Positions 19,004 through 27,337 are shown, counted from the first letter of the stretch. The stretch is 64,000 nucleotides of DNA from CAJXZP01 sp963974475 (GCA_963974475.1 CAXBCR010000015.1:1-64000), one strand, 5' to 3'. The notes: generated by a model from the letters alone, not told the origin. Made by a program: numbers and translations.

Positions 19004-19199
19004 AGCTCGGTTTTTTAAAATGAATACTAATGGGGACCCTCAACTTTAAACACGAGAAATAATTGAAGTAGGTTAGGTTAAGACGATTTGAGATAGAAAA
19101 TAATGTTGCTAATTTAAGTTTAGGTAATGAGAGTTAATCTATTGTAAATTATATTATTAACATAATTAATTATATAAGGTAACAAAATTTATCGACAAG

Positions 19200-19766
19200 C
19201 TATTTTAGGCGAATCGTATGCTCGTTTACAATGGTAAAATGCCCTTTTATTTCTTTGTTATTTTGTAAAACTTGGTCCATTATCTCCTTTTTATCGGTAC
19301 CGAAAATCAGGTTTACTTGGTCCATATAACGGTAAGTAGAATCATTGATATACGATAAATTACTTTCTTGCTCGTCACCGGGGCCCAAATACAAATCGCG
19401 CGAAAGCCACATGGTAAAACTATAATCGGCCGGTACGAGTGAGTCGGACAATACTTTCAGTAACTCAAATTCCACACTTGAACCATCCATAGGCGGTTGC
19501 GCTAGCGTGGTTTCTTTTAATCGAAGTAGATATTGATGTCCCCATTTAAAATCAAATCCATTCAAATATTCTACCCAACAATCGGGAGATGAAAGTACCA
19601 TAACTTTAGAAAAGGCGCCATTTGTTACCGATTTATAGGGATTAATGGTGACTTCAATGATTCTAGATTTATCTTGATTATTAGCTTGTTTTACAGCTTT
19701 TTCTGTAAACGAATCAAGAGTAAACAATGAAAATAAAACGAAAATTGGTGCGAAAATAACTGCCAT
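19200..19766 (-). CDS. Secreted DUF4377-like protein
   Basis: About 188 residues from ATG 19766: a hydrophobic N-terminus (MAVIFAPIFVLFSLFTL) that could be a signal peptide or anchor, then a region resembling DUF4377 (FDFKWGHQYLLRLKETTL, about 65-115) and an unrecognised C-terminal part. The frame extends to a TTG at 19799. ATG 19766 is preferred because a TAnnTTTG element ends three bases before it. DUF4377 domains occur in lipoproteins of unknown function. It lies downstream of the pseudouridine synthase on the same strand. Confidence 0.65.
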   Translation of the reverse strand: MAVIFAPIFVLFSLFTLDSFTEKAVKQANNQDKSRIIEVTINPYKSVTNGAFSKVMVLSSPDCWVEYLNGFDFKWGHQYLLRLKETTLAQPPMDGSSVEFELLKVLSDSLVPADYSFTMWLSRDLYLGPGDEQESNLSYINDSTYRYMDQVNLIFGTDKKEIMDQVLQNNKEIKGHFTIVNEHTIRLK

Positions 19767-19769
19767 GCC

Positions 19770-19777
19770 CAAAGGTA
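19770..19777 (-). promoter_or_regulatory. -7 element abutting the DUF4377 gene start
   Basis: On the minus strand TACCTTTG is followed by GGC and the ATG at 19766. It supports the shorter start and a nearly leaderless transcript. Confidence 0.45.
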
Positions 19778-19818
19778 TTTTAATAATTGCTTCGCACAAT
19801 ACAATTTACCATCTAGAA

Positions 19819-21504
19819 TTAAAAAGGGGCAGGCACTTCAAATGTAACTTCTTGGTTCGTAACAGGATGCGTAAATTGGATACATCCTGCATGTAGATGT
19901 AATCTATCCGCTTTTATTCCGTACAAAGAATCGCCTACAATGGGCATATTTAAACCATCTTTATGAGCCGCATGAACCCTCAATTGGTGCGTTCTACCCG
20001 TTACAGGGTGAAAGTACACGCGCGTTTGATTATTAGCGATGGAAATGATCTCAAAATGCGTACGAGCGCTTTTTCCATGTTCGTGACACACTAATTGAAA
20101 TGGTCGGTTATCCAAATCCACCCGAAGAGGCAAGTCAATTGTGCCTTTTTCAATAGTTAAAACCCCATCTAATACGGCCTCATAGCGTTTTTTGATGGTA
20201 CGCTTTATAAATTGTTTCTGCAACGATTTATGAATGTCTAATGTTTTAGCAATCAGCATAATTCCAGAAGTAGGCATGTCTAATCGATGCACAATTAGTG
20301 GTCCGGTAGCATTTGGAAATTGCCGTTTTAATCGGGTAGATACACTGTCGGTCACCGCTTTACCAGGTACGGATAGCAACCCCGATGGTTTGTTGACAAC
20401 CAAAATATGCGCATCTTCATACACTGTTTCGATTTGCAGACTCGCTTCTGGTTGCATTTGCATAGGGTTAGGGTCAACAGTTAATCCTTGCAGCATGTGC
20501 CCCAAAATAGGTTGACATTTACCTGTGCACGCAGGATAATAGTTTTTATGCTTTTTAATTTCTGATTTGGGTGATTGTCCCCACCAAAACTCGGCCATGC
20601 AAAGGGGCTTGTAACCCATTTTAAATGCATATTGAAGCAACTTCGGAGCAGCACAATCGCCCGCACCTGCAGGAGGTAGGTGAATACCCAATTGCTCAAA
20701 AATTTGCATCAGGTCCAAGGTTTCTCCGTTTGCATTCAAGAATTGGTAATGTTCAAATATTTGCTGTTGCAAGCCGATGGAGCCTTGTTTTCTGGCCTTT
20801 TTTAATTCTTCGTATTCTTGGTAGAACGCCTGGGTTTCTTGGGTGGCCAATGCTACTTTTTCTTCCCAATGCTGGGCTAAATGTTTGATGTAGAATTTTT
20901 TCTGAACGCTCTCAGCACTCAATTTCGCATTAAACACCTCAAATTCGACTTCAGATAGGCGCTCTTTTTGAGTCTTTCGTAAGGCCAATCGAATTGCTTT
21001 GTCATTTTGTAACCGAGTTCGTTCATTATCTAAATCTGTTTCCGCACGTTTCTTTAAAATATCCAGTTCTATCTGTTTGGATTCAAATGCTGGGTGCTTT
21101 TCAATTTCCTGAATACGAGCCGTTATTGCATTTATTTTTTGCATCCCTACTTCAAAAAAATTATTACCCGGCAGCAAGTCATAAATATGAGGAACATAAC
21201 CCGCTGGCTTTGGCGTATTGGCCAATTTACCAGAAAAACCTTTTAGAAAACCAATGGTTCCATTTGGTTTTTGAACCACTAAAACTCCAAACATTTTACC
21301 TGAATTTACTTGGCGCGATTCCGTTAGTCCAAAATCGTGTTTCCAATCCGGTTTATTTTCCAATTCAGTTTGTAATTGTTGCGCAGCTAACACGCTCAAT
21401 TCATGTGGTTCATAGTAAAATGGAAAGGTGAAGGAAGTGGGGGTGGCAATAGACGAAATATCCTTTGCAAATTTTGTGAAACACGTATCTATTAGATCAT
21501 TCAT
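19819..21504 (-). CDS. RluA-family pseudouridine synthase with long N-terminal extension
   Basis: The protein has 561 residues. The C-terminal ~215 form the RluA catalytic domain, with HRLD at 406-409 (catalytic Asp 409), HPVTGRTHQLRVH near 500 and LHLHAGCIQFTHP near the end. It converts uridine to pseudouridine in rRNA or tRNA. The first ~330 residues are an extension with a strong coiled-coil stretch (about 110-235) and a cysteine-containing segment (GDCAAPKLLQ, CTGKCQP). This long form is known in Bacteroidota and some Proteobacteria. The RNA target is unknown. Confidence 0.9.
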   Translation of the reverse strand: MNDLIDTCFTKFAKDISSIATPTSFTFPFYYEPHELSVLAAQQLQTELENKPDWKHDFGLTESRQVNSGKMFGVLVVQKPNGTIGFLKGFSGKLANTPKPAGYVPHIYDLLPGNNFFEVGMQKINAITARIQEIEKHPAFESKQIELDILKKRAETDLDNERTRLQNDKAIRLALRKTQKERLSEVEFEVFNAKLSAESVQKKFYIKHLAQHWEEKVALATQETQAFYQEYEELKKARKQGSIGLQQQIFEHYQFLNANGETLDLMQIFEQLGIHLPPAGAGDCAAPKLLQYAFKMGYKPLCMAEFWWGQSPKSEIKKHKNYYPACTGKCQPILGHMLQGLTVDPNPMQMQPEASLQIETVYEDAHILVVNKPSGLLSVPGKAVTDSVSTRLKRQFPNATGPLIVHRLDMPTSGIMLIAKTLDIHKSLQKQFIKRTIKKRYEAVLDGVLTIEKGTIDLPLRVDLDNRPFQLVCHEHGKSARTHFEIISIANNQTRVYFHPVTGRTHQLRVHAAHKDGLNMPIVGDSLYGIKADRLHLHAGCIQFTHPVTNQEVTFEVPAPF

Positions 21505-21566
21505 GAATGCTACCTAGCTGAGCGGCAAACGTATTATAAAAATCAAGAAAGGAACGGTTAATATGC

Positions 21567-22568
21567 CTACGATTTGGGGTGATTTTGTTCATTTTCCATA
21601 AACCATTGGGCAAATTCATCCAGCGCCTCGGCCGAAGTCGCTTTGGGTTGGTAGCCCAAGTATTTCTTAGCTTTGGAGATGTCTAAAGTGAAATTCATGG
21701 CTAAAATACCGATGCTGTACACGGTTAATGCAGGTTCTTTTTGGGTAGTGAGACGCGATACCCATTCTAATACCCGCGCTATATTCACAGCCACGCTAAA
21801 TGGAATTTTCTTTTGCGGCATTTCTCGTTTCACTTTAGGTAATAGGTACGCAATGCTATCCCAAAGTTTTACTGGGCTTCCATTGGTAATGTTGTACGTT
21901 TTGTTGATTCCTTTTTCTCCTACACTTAATCCCAATAAAATGGCATCCACCACATTGGATACAGCGGTTAAGTCTACTGAATTTTGCCCGTTTCCGATTA
22001 CTTTTAATTTCCCCTCATCGCACGCACGTATTAATCTCGGCATAATCACCGTATCGCCACGCCCAGTTAGTGCTCTTGGGCGTAGAATTACATACGAAAT
22101 CCCAGATTTTTCTAGCGCTATTTCTGCATTTCGCTTGGTGGAGCAGTAGTGGTTGATAAATGGATTGGGTAACGGGTCGGATTCTTTAATTTGAAATTTG
22201 TCGCGTAATTCAAAGTATAAACTTGGGGTAGAAATAAATACAAACCGTTTAATATTCGCATCCTTAGCCGCTTTGATGAGCAGTTGTTGTGGAATTAAAT
22301 TGGCTTGAATAAATTCTTTTTCGGTACCCCAAGGGGAAGATAATCCAGCCGCATGAATAATGAAATCCACATCCGTAACTAATTTATTTACAAAGTTTTC
22401 ATCCGATAAATCGCCTAGAATGTAGATTGCTTTTGGGTGCTCCACATAATGCGTGGCTTTGATGCTACGCCCCGTTGCAATAATGGAAGTTACCTCCTCT
22501 AAATCTACTAATTTTTCTAAGGTTCGCCAGCCCAAAAAGCCGGTCGCCCCGGTAAGGAGAATTTTCAT
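21567..22568 (-). CDS. NAD-dependent epimerase/dehydratase-like SDR protein
   Basis: This 333-residue extended SDR protein has the nucleotide-binding GATGFLG at 7-13 and the catalytic pair Y141 and K145 (YCSTK). It resembles 3-beta-hydroxysteroid dehydrogenase or isomerase-like members, such as those acting on sugars, sterols or long-chain alcohols. The gene stands alone, so the substrate cannot be inferred from neighbours. The length and motifs are complete. Confidence 0.9.
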   Translation of the reverse strand: MKILLTGATGFLGWRTLEKLVDLEEVTSIIATGRSIKATHYVEHPKAIYILGDLSDENFVNKLVTDVDFIIHAAGLSSPWGTEKEFIQANLIPQQLLIKAAKDANIKRFVFISTPSLYFELRDKFQIKESDPLPNPFINHYCSTKRNAEIALEKSGISYVILRPRALTGRGDTVIMPRLIRACDEGKLKVIGNGQNSVDLTAVSNVVDAILLGLSVGEKGINKTYNITNGSPVKLWDSIAYLLPKVKREMPQKKIPFSVAVNIARVLEWVSRLTTQKEPALTVYSIGILAMNFTLDISKAKKYLGYQPKATSAEALDEFAQWFMENEQNHPKS

Positions 22569-22671
22569 TGGGCGAATATAAATGAATCTTGTCGCAAGTG
22601 GTACGGCAAGGGCAAGATGAAAAACTATGGAAATGTAAGCGCTAATACAAATGGATAACGGTTGCTATATG

Positions 22672-22679
22672 TACGTTTG
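22672..22679 (+). promoter_or_regulatory. -7 element of the thioredoxin-like gene
   Basis: TACGTTTG lies 18 bases before the ATG at 22698. It rules out the TTG-started extension at 22662, which would begin upstream of the transcription start. Confidence 0.5.
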
Positions 22680-22697
22680 CAATTCAATAACAAACCA

Positions 22698-23342
22698 ATG
22701 AACAAAATAGTTTTAGATATCCAACAGGCTAAAAAGTATTACTCTTATTCTGAATATAAGAATATGGTATTCGATTTATACCAACAAGGTTTAAATACAG
22801 GACCTAAGCAAATGGAAGTGCTGGTGGAAAGTACCAAAATGAGCATTCAACGAATGAAAAAATGGGACAAGATTTTTAAAACTTCCGAAAGCTTAAAATC
22901 AGAATTAGATAAAATAGAAGGTACATGGACGTGGTATGTTATTACCGAAGGTTGGTGCGGTGATGCATCTCAAATCATTCCGGTATTGGCTAAAATGGCT
23001 AATGAAAGTCAAAATATAGATTTAAAAATTTTATTGCGGGATGAACATCCTGATATTATGTCAAATTACTTGACTAATGGAGGTATGGCTATTCCTGTAA
23101 TGGTGGCGGTAAACAACGAAACAGGAGTGAGCGCACCTCATTTTGGTCCTCGGCCTTTAGCTATTCAAAAAAGGGTAGAGGAGTACAAAGAGCAATATCC
23201 CGTTATGGATAAGTCGGAATTCAATAAAACATTGCATTTATGGTACGCTAAAGATAAAGGTGAATCAACACAAGCAGATGTTATTGAGTTAATTAAGACG
23301 TATATGCATGAAGAAAAAGAAGAAATGCATTGGGTAGGATAG
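22698..23342 (+). CDS. Thioredoxin-like protein with WCGDAS in place of CxxC
   Basis: This 214-residue cytosolic protein belongs to a Bacteroidota and Firmicutes group of thioredoxin-family proteins. In the position of the active site it has WCGDAS at 86-91. Only Cys87 is present, so it cannot form the usual CxxC disulfide. The rest looks like a thioredoxin fold (IPVMVAVNNETG). Start ATG 22698 follows the promoter element. A redox role with a single cysteine, or a non-redox role, is possible. Confidence 0.85.
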   Translation: MNKIVLDIQQAKKYYSYSEYKNMVFDLYQQGLNTGPKQMEVLVESTKMSIQRMKKWDKIFKTSESLKSELDKIEGTWTWYVITEGWCGDASQIIPVLAKMANESQNIDLKILLRDEHPDIMSNYLTNGGMAIPVMVAVNNETGVSAPHFGPRPLAIQKRVEEYKEQYPVMDKSEFNKTLHLWYAKDKGESTQADVIELIKTYMHEEKEEMHWVG

Positions 23343-23360
23343 CTCGAATATAAAGCACAA

Positions 23361-23393
23361 AAAAAAGAGCCAATTAATGAATTGGCTCTTTTT
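23361..23393. terminator. Bidirectional terminator between convergent genes
   Basis: A perfect stem AAAAGAGCCAAT / ATTGGCTCTTTT with a six-base loop has A and T runs on both sides. It lies between the convergent thioredoxin-like and PhnA genes, and serves both. Confidence 0.92.
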
Positions 23394-23416
23394 CTATATT
23401 GTTGAAGTAACGAAAG

Positions 23417-23752
23417 TTACGCTTTCTTTACAAATTCAGATTTTAATTCCATTGAACCAAAACCATCTACTTTACATTTAATGTTGTGGTCTCCATCCGT
23501 TAAACGAATGTTTTTCACTTTCGTTCCAGATTTAATGGGTTTTGGCATTCCTTTTACGGGTAAATTCTTGATTACAGTTACCGAATCACCATCTTGGAGC
23601 AGGTTACCATTTGAATCTTTAACCACTAAACCTGTTGGTTCTTCATCATCCGGATTCCATTCGTGTGCACATTCCGGACACACCATTAACGCACCCATTT
23701 CATAAGTGAATTCTGATTTACATTCAGGACAAGGAGGTAATACTTCAGCCAT
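23417..23752 (-). CDS. PhnA-family zinc-ribbon protein
   Basis: This 111-residue protein has an N-terminal zinc ribbon with cysteines at 8, 11, 25 and 28 (CPEC ... CPEC), and a C-terminal PhnA domain ([26 protein letters not shown]). Despite the name, most members have no proven role in phosphonate use. I use ATG 23752 because the TACATTTG element at 23777-23784 places the transcription start downstream of the longer 23779 start. Confidence 0.93.
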   Translation of the reverse strand: MAEVLPPCPECKSEFTYEMGALMVCPECAHEWNPDDEEPTGLVVKDSNGNLLQDGDSVTVIKNLPVKGMPKPIKSGTKVKNIRLTDGDHNIKCKVDGFGSMELKSEFVKKA

Positions 23753-23776
23753 AATTTTTATTTTTTTAATTTGGGG

Positions 23777-23784
23777 CAAATGTA
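23777..23784 (-). promoter_or_regulatory. -7 element of the PhnA gene
   Basis: On the minus strand TACATTTG lies about 25 bases before ATG 23752. It decides between the two candidate starts of the gene. Confidence 0.5.
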
Positions 23785-23837
23785 AAATTATTTTTGACCC
23801 ATGAAATGATAATAAATCAGGTTATTTTTCCAATTAA

Positions 23838-24119
23838 TTAGCCATCTGTAGGCGAAATGGCATTCAAACAAGCAATAGATTTTTCAATATCCGAGGTGTA
23901 GCGTAAATTCTTTACTTCTTCCAATTTTGTAGGGTATTTAGCTAAAATTGCGTCATTTAACTCCTGATTGCTTTCAATAACCGCACGGTGTTTTGCTAAG
24001 ATATTAGTCCAATCCTTTCCTGTACGGATGTTTTTTCTGTCCGAGTTTCTAAGTGCACGTAATTCCATCCACACTTGTCCCAATTTTTGATTGAGCTGCA
24101 TTTTTTCCTTCTTTGTCAT
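23838..24119 (-). CDS. Small uncharacterised cytosolic protein
   Basis: 93 residues, largely helical and rich in Lys, Leu and Asn, beginning MTKKEKMQLNQKLGQVWMEL. I do not recognise a family. The ATG at 24119 is preferred over 24143 because the longer start lies inside the TAnnTTTG promoter element. There is no signal peptide or membrane segment. It is monocistronic. Confidence 0.6.
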   Translation of the reverse strand: MTKKEKMQLNQKLGQVWMELRALRNSDRKNIRTGKDWTNILAKHRAVIESNQELNDAILAKYPTKLEEVKNLRYTSDIEKSIACLNAISPTDG

Positions 24120-24140
24120 AATAACCTCTTTTAGCTGCGC

Positions 24141-24148
24141 CAAATGTA
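24141..24148 (-). promoter_or_regulatory. -7 element of the small helical protein gene
   Basis: TACATTTG on the minus strand, about 21 bases before ATG 24119. A TTG is found 16 bases upstream, slightly short of the usual spacing. Confidence 0.5.
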
Positions 24149-24289
24149 ATTCGAAATATTAGGTCAAATGCCACGTCTAAGGGTAATAATCCTTCTGTAA
24201 AAAATATTTTCACGAGCAGGCTGCAAATCCTATTGAATCCTTTTATTTGTAGTCAAATAAATAGCAGCCACCGAAAGCAATCATGCAAA

Positions 24290-24958
24290 ATGGATAAATT
24301 TTCTCGAAACATTTACCTCACTAAAAAGGAGACATTAAGCTGCCAACGTTGCAAAAGGCCAGTACGACTGGGCGAAAAATTTGTAGCCGAATCAGAAAAT
24401 CATAAAGGCACTTGTTTTACTTGTTCGCCCTATAAAAACGCTGCCTTTTTGCCTCCAGGAGATGCCGCAATGACCCGAAGGTCCAAGAAGCATTCTAGCT
24501 ACTGCGGAGTGGTGTATGAATGGAACAAGAGACGCAAACGCTTTGAGCGCAGAGGACAATATGTGGAAGTAGAGTCCATAGAATTAGCCCGTCAAGAATG
24601 TACGGATGATGCCGATAAAAGAGCGAAATCAAACGAAAAGGCAGCAGTTAAACGAGCCGCAGACGACATCATTTACATTAAAGAATTTTCAAAAGCCATC
24701 AAACTACGTTATCCTAATTGCCCCAAGAATAGAGAAGTAGAAATTGCGGAACATGCCTGTGAAAAATACAGCGGAAGAGTAGGTAGAACAGCCAACGCCA
24801 AACAATTTGATGAAGAAATGATTGATAGAGCCGTAGAAGCACATATTCGTCATGCGGAAACCAATTATGATAATCAGTTTAATAAAGGCAAAACAAAACG
24901 TGCCATCCGGGAGGACGTGAAGCAGGATATTAACCTGGTATTGAGGAAATGGAAGTAG
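24290..24958 (+). CDS. DUF2293-domain protein with N-terminal zinc-binding region
   Basis: About 222 residues from ATG 24290. The N-terminus carries CQRCKRPVRLG and TCFTC, which look like a small zinc site. A middle basic region follows (RRSKKHSS, EWNKRRKRFERRG). The C-terminus matches DUF2293 (about 130-222), with the usual AEHACEKYSGRVGR and an HIRHAETNYD motif, ending near VLRKW. The family is uncharacterised, and a nucleic-acid-binding role is plausible from the charge and zinc site. The frame extends upstream to a TTG at 24233, which I reject as a start. Confidence 0.82.
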   Translation: MDKFSRNIYLTKKETLSCQRCKRPVRLGEKFVAESENHKGTCFTCSPYKNAAFLPPGDAAMTRRSKKHSSYCGVVYEWNKRRKRFERRGQYVEVESIELARQECTDDADKRAKSNEKAAVKRAADDIIYIKEFSKAIKLRYPNCPKNREVEIAEHACEKYSGRVGRTANAKQFDEEMIDRAVEAHIRHAETNYDNQFNKGKTKRAIREDVKQDINLVLRKWK

Positions 24959-25069
24959 GGTGGAATCGAAATTTAGGCTCATTATATCCGTGGATAAGTG
25001 TAACTTGATTAATAATGCAGACACTAAGACCTTATTAATTAAATAAATACATTTTTCTTCAATTATTTT

Positions 25070-25095
25070 AAAGTAAAATGAGAACCTCATACGTC
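25070..25095 (+). promoter_or_regulatory. Candidate ECF-type promoter of the sigma operon
   Basis: AAAGTAAAAT at 25070-25079 is followed 12 bases later by CGTC at 25092-25095. The same pair recurs before the gene at 26833 (spacing 11). CGTC is a common -10 core of ECF sigma promoters, so I infer autoregulation. The spacing between the two parts is shorter than typical, so this is tentative. Confidence 0.35.
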
Positions 25096-25104
25096 ATTAA
25101 GGGT

Positions 25105-25680
25105 ATGAGTATAACTTTGGATCGCACAATGGCGGAAAAAAAGTCGAGGTCAATCACGAAAACAGTAAAGCAATTTGGCGACAAGTTGCTTGGTTTTGTG
25201 CGTCAAAAAGTGAACTCAGAAGAGGATGTGGAAGATATTTTGCAAGACGTGTGGTATCAACTTACCCGTTTAAATGATGTGGAAGAACTCGAAAACATTG
25301 GGGCTTGGTTGTATCGCGTAGCACGAAACAAAATTGTGGATGGATATCGCAAAAAGTCAACCGAATCGTTAGAAGACTTCGAGTATCAGAATGAAGAAGG
25401 AGAAGTGAGTTTTAAAGACATTCTTTTATTAGATGATTCCAACAATCCGGAAGATGCATTTTTCAAAGAACTGTTTTGGGAAGAACTCAACAAAGCTTTG
25501 CAGGAGCTACCTATAAAACAACGCGAGGTATTTGAATTGAACGAAATAGAAGGATACACCCTTCAAGAAATAGCCGATAAAAGAGGCGAAAACATAAAAA
25601 CAATTATTAGTAGAAAGGGCTACGCAGTGAAACATCTGAACAATAAACTGGCCTATTTATATAACGAATTAAATAACTAA
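25105..25680 (+). CDS. ECF-type RNA polymerase sigma factor
   Basis: About 191 residues. Region 2 (SEEDVEDILQDVWYQL, GAWLYRVARNKIVDGYRKK) and region 4 (LPIKQREVFELNEIEGYTLQ, a helix-turn-helix) are both present, with the acidic linker typical of ECF factors. It directs RNA polymerase to a small regulon, often in response to envelope stress. The frame opens at 25078, but the candidate promoter suggests a start at 25105 or 25129. A small membrane protein gene begins two bases after the stop. No classical anti-sigma gene is seen, so that membrane protein is the candidate partner. Confidence 0.88.
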   Translation: MSITLDRTMAEKKSRSITKTVKQFGDKLLGFVRQKVNSEEDVEDILQDVWYQLTRLNDVEELENIGAWLYRVARNKIVDGYRKKSTESLEDFEYQNEEGEVSFKDILLLDDSNNPEDAFFKELFWEELNKALQELPIKQREVFELNEIEGYTLQEIADKRGENIKTIISRKGYAVKHLNNKLAYLYNELNN

Positions 25681-25682
25681 CT

Positions 25683-26009
25683 ATGGAAACAACTGGAAAA
25701 CACAACTGGAAAGCAAAACGGTTATTCTTTATACCGCTCATGCTAGTGGGTGGCGCATTAATGGTAGCTTTAGTCATGGTGCTATGGAACTGGTTAATGC
25801 CAACAATCTTCGGGTTGATTACGATAAGCTATTGGCAAGCTGGAGGATTATTACTATTAAGTAAGCTCTTATTCACCGGGTTTAACTTTAACAAAAGAGG
25901 GAAGAAGCCACCTTTTGCGAGAAACGCGATGAAAAACAAATTCATGAACATGACCGCTGAAGAAAAAGAGGCGTTTAAAGCAAAGTTTAAAGAGAAATGT
26001 GAACGCTAA
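25683..26009 (+). CDS. Small membrane protein linked to the sigma factor
   Basis: This 108-residue protein has two hydrophobic segments (about 12-34 and 40-63) followed by a basic cytosolic tail that ends with MTAEEKEAFKAKFKEKCER. It starts two bases after the sigma factor stop, so co-translation is likely. The tail resembles that of the protein at 26833 (MTEEDYEQFK), suggesting a related pair. It might act as a regulator or target of the sigma factor. No family is recognised. Confidence 0.72.
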   Translation: METTGKHNWKAKRLFFIPLMLVGGALMVALVMVLWNWLMPTIFGLITISYWQAGGLLLLSKLLFTGFNFNKRGKKPPFARNAMKNKFMNMTAEEKEAFKAKFKEKCER

Positions 26010-26029
26010 AAGAGTTTAAAATTTCTTTG

Positions 26030-26064
26030 AAAATCCTCAACGAGACCCGTTGGGGATTTTTTTT
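26030..26064 (+). terminator. Terminator, copy 1 of a duplicated element
   Basis: A stem AAATCCTCAACG / CGTTGGGGATTT (one G-T wobble) with a short loop is followed by eight T. The core of about 33 bases is repeated without change at 26653. Copy 1 follows the small membrane protein gene directly and is probably its native terminator. Confidence 0.9.
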
Positions 26065-26174
26065 GTCTCAGATATAATTGAAAAATCTTTATATTTTCGT
26101 TGAAAATTTGAACAATGCACAAAGAATAATACGTAATTTTCTTGACTCAAAAAAGGCATCAGAATTTAGCTATA

Positions 26175-26615
26175 ATGAAACCAAATCAGCAACAAAACAT
26201 TATCATTTACAATACATCAGATGGCAGGTCGGCCGTTAGTTTGTATACCAAAGATGGGAACGTGTGGATGAATCAAAGTCAACTCGCAGAACTTTTTGAC
26301 ACCTCTAAACAAAACATAGGTCAACATATATCTAATATATTAAATGATAATGAGTTAAATAAGAATTCAGTTGTAAAGAATTACTTTACAACTGCCGCAG
26401 ATGGTAAAGAATATAGTGTTACGTTTTACGCGTTAGATATGATTCTAGCCATTGGTTTTAGAGTACGAAGCAAACGAGGTACACAGTTTAGAATCTGGGC
26501 AAATCGAAACCTAAAAGAGTTTATGATTAAAGGGTTCGTTATGGATGACGACCGACTCAAAAACCCGGATGGCAGACCTGATTATTTTGATGGTAATTTG
26601 ATGAGCTTAAACTGA
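26175..26615 (+). pseudogene. Truncated RhuM-family gene
   Basis: 146 residues that match only the N-terminal half of RhuM proteins, including the helix-turn-helix-like VWMNQSQLAELFDTSK and FRIWANRNLKEFMIKGF. The intact relative at 29580 has 336 residues. The frame ends abruptly after DYFDGNLMSLN, while another frame nearby resumes with FDEL-like sequence, so the 3' end is decayed. I use ATG 26175 instead of the TTG at 26142. It lies between two copies of one terminator, so it probably entered as a cassette. RhuM proteins are linked to virulence and defence islands, but their activity is unknown. Confidence 0.78.
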
Positions 26616-26652
26616 AAAAAGTAATTAACCAAACTAGGAAATGATTCCATAA

Positions 26653-26685
26653 AAAATCCTCAACGAGACCCGTTGGGGATTTTTT
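26653..26685 (+). terminator. Terminator, copy 2 of a duplicated element
   Basis: Same hairpin and T run as at 26030-26064. It follows the truncated RhuM gene by about 40 bases. The two copies form a direct repeat about 620 bases apart. Confidence 0.9.
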
Positions 26686-26761
26686 ATGAAGTAAAGCCAC
26701 CTATATTTAACACCCCAGAAACGAGTCATATCAACCAGTTCAATTTATTTCATTTTAATTT

Positions 26762-26786
26762 AAAGTAAAATAAGAAGTGTTTCGTC
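26762..26786 (+). promoter_or_regulatory. Candidate ECF-type promoter of the small-protein genes
   Basis: AAAGTAAAAT at 26762-26771 and CGTC at 26783-26786, the same two blocks found before the sigma factor gene. The match suggests that the downstream genes belong to that sigma factor's regulon. Confidence 0.35.
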
Positions 26787-26832
26787 TTCAATAAAAACGA
26801 ATCATATTCATTAAATAATAAAACAAAACAAC

Positions 26833-27105
26833 ATGAAAAAATCAATGCTATTTACCATCGGAAAAGGAATACTAATTGGAACATTTTTGTTCTTTATTCC
26901 TACATTCTTACTTCTATTCTTCGTTCCATTTATGCTCATCCCCATGTTCTTTTTGGGTAGAATGAGTAGAGGAAACTTTCACGAACGCAAACTCGCATTT
27001 GCCGATAGCGTAAGATCTATGACCGAGGAAGATTACGAACAATTTAAAACCAACGATTCTCACCAACATTGCCATAAAGGCTGGTCAAGAACTCAAAATA
27101 AATAA
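26833..27105 (+). CDS. Small membrane protein related to the sigma-linked gene
   Basis: 90 residues with one long or two closely packed hydrophobic segments (about 6-42), then a soluble tail (MTEEDYEQFK) and a histidine-bearing end HQHCHKGW. The tail is similar in kind to that of the protein at 25683. It begins a two-gene unit with the next gene. The His/Cys-rich end suggests metal binding. No family is recognised. Confidence 0.65.
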   Translation: MKKSMLFTIGKGILIGTFLFFIPTFLLLFFVPFMLIPMFFLGRMSRGNFHERKLAFADSVRSMTEEDYEQFKTNDSHQHCHKGWSRTQNK

Positions 27106-27126
27106 CAAGAACTTAATACAACAATT

Positions 27127-27318
27127 ATGAATTGGAAAAGAAGAAAAATTATCACCGCAGTTACCGCTATTGTTACCATAGGAACACTTTATGCCACGGT
27201 AGGACCAAGACATTACAAACATTTTGAACATGGTTGTCATTCGGGTCAGAGTGAACATTGCCATAGAGATGCCGTAAAGGCTGAAACACCACACAATGAA
27301 GATGTAGTGGAGGAGTAA
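27127..27318 (+). CDS. Small His-rich single-span protein
   Basis: 63 residues: a basic N-terminus MNWKRRK, one hydrophobic segment (about 8-26) and a histidine-rich tail (RHYKHFEHGCHSGQSEHCHR) of probable periplasmic location. The His and Cys content suggests metal binding. It lies 21 bases after the preceding gene and is followed by a clear terminator. No homologue is recognised. Confidence 0.6.
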   Translation: MNWKRRKIITAVTAIVTIGTLYATVGPRHYKHFEHGCHSGQSEHCHRDAVKAETPHNEDVVEE

Positions 27319-27337
27319 GGACTTCTATATTAATAGT

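Noticed and set aside
23753..23779. Upstream extension of the PhnA gene (start at 23779)
   Set aside because: The extension would start inside the TACATTTG promoter element, upstream of the predicted transcript start. The zinc ribbon begins with the ATG at 23752.
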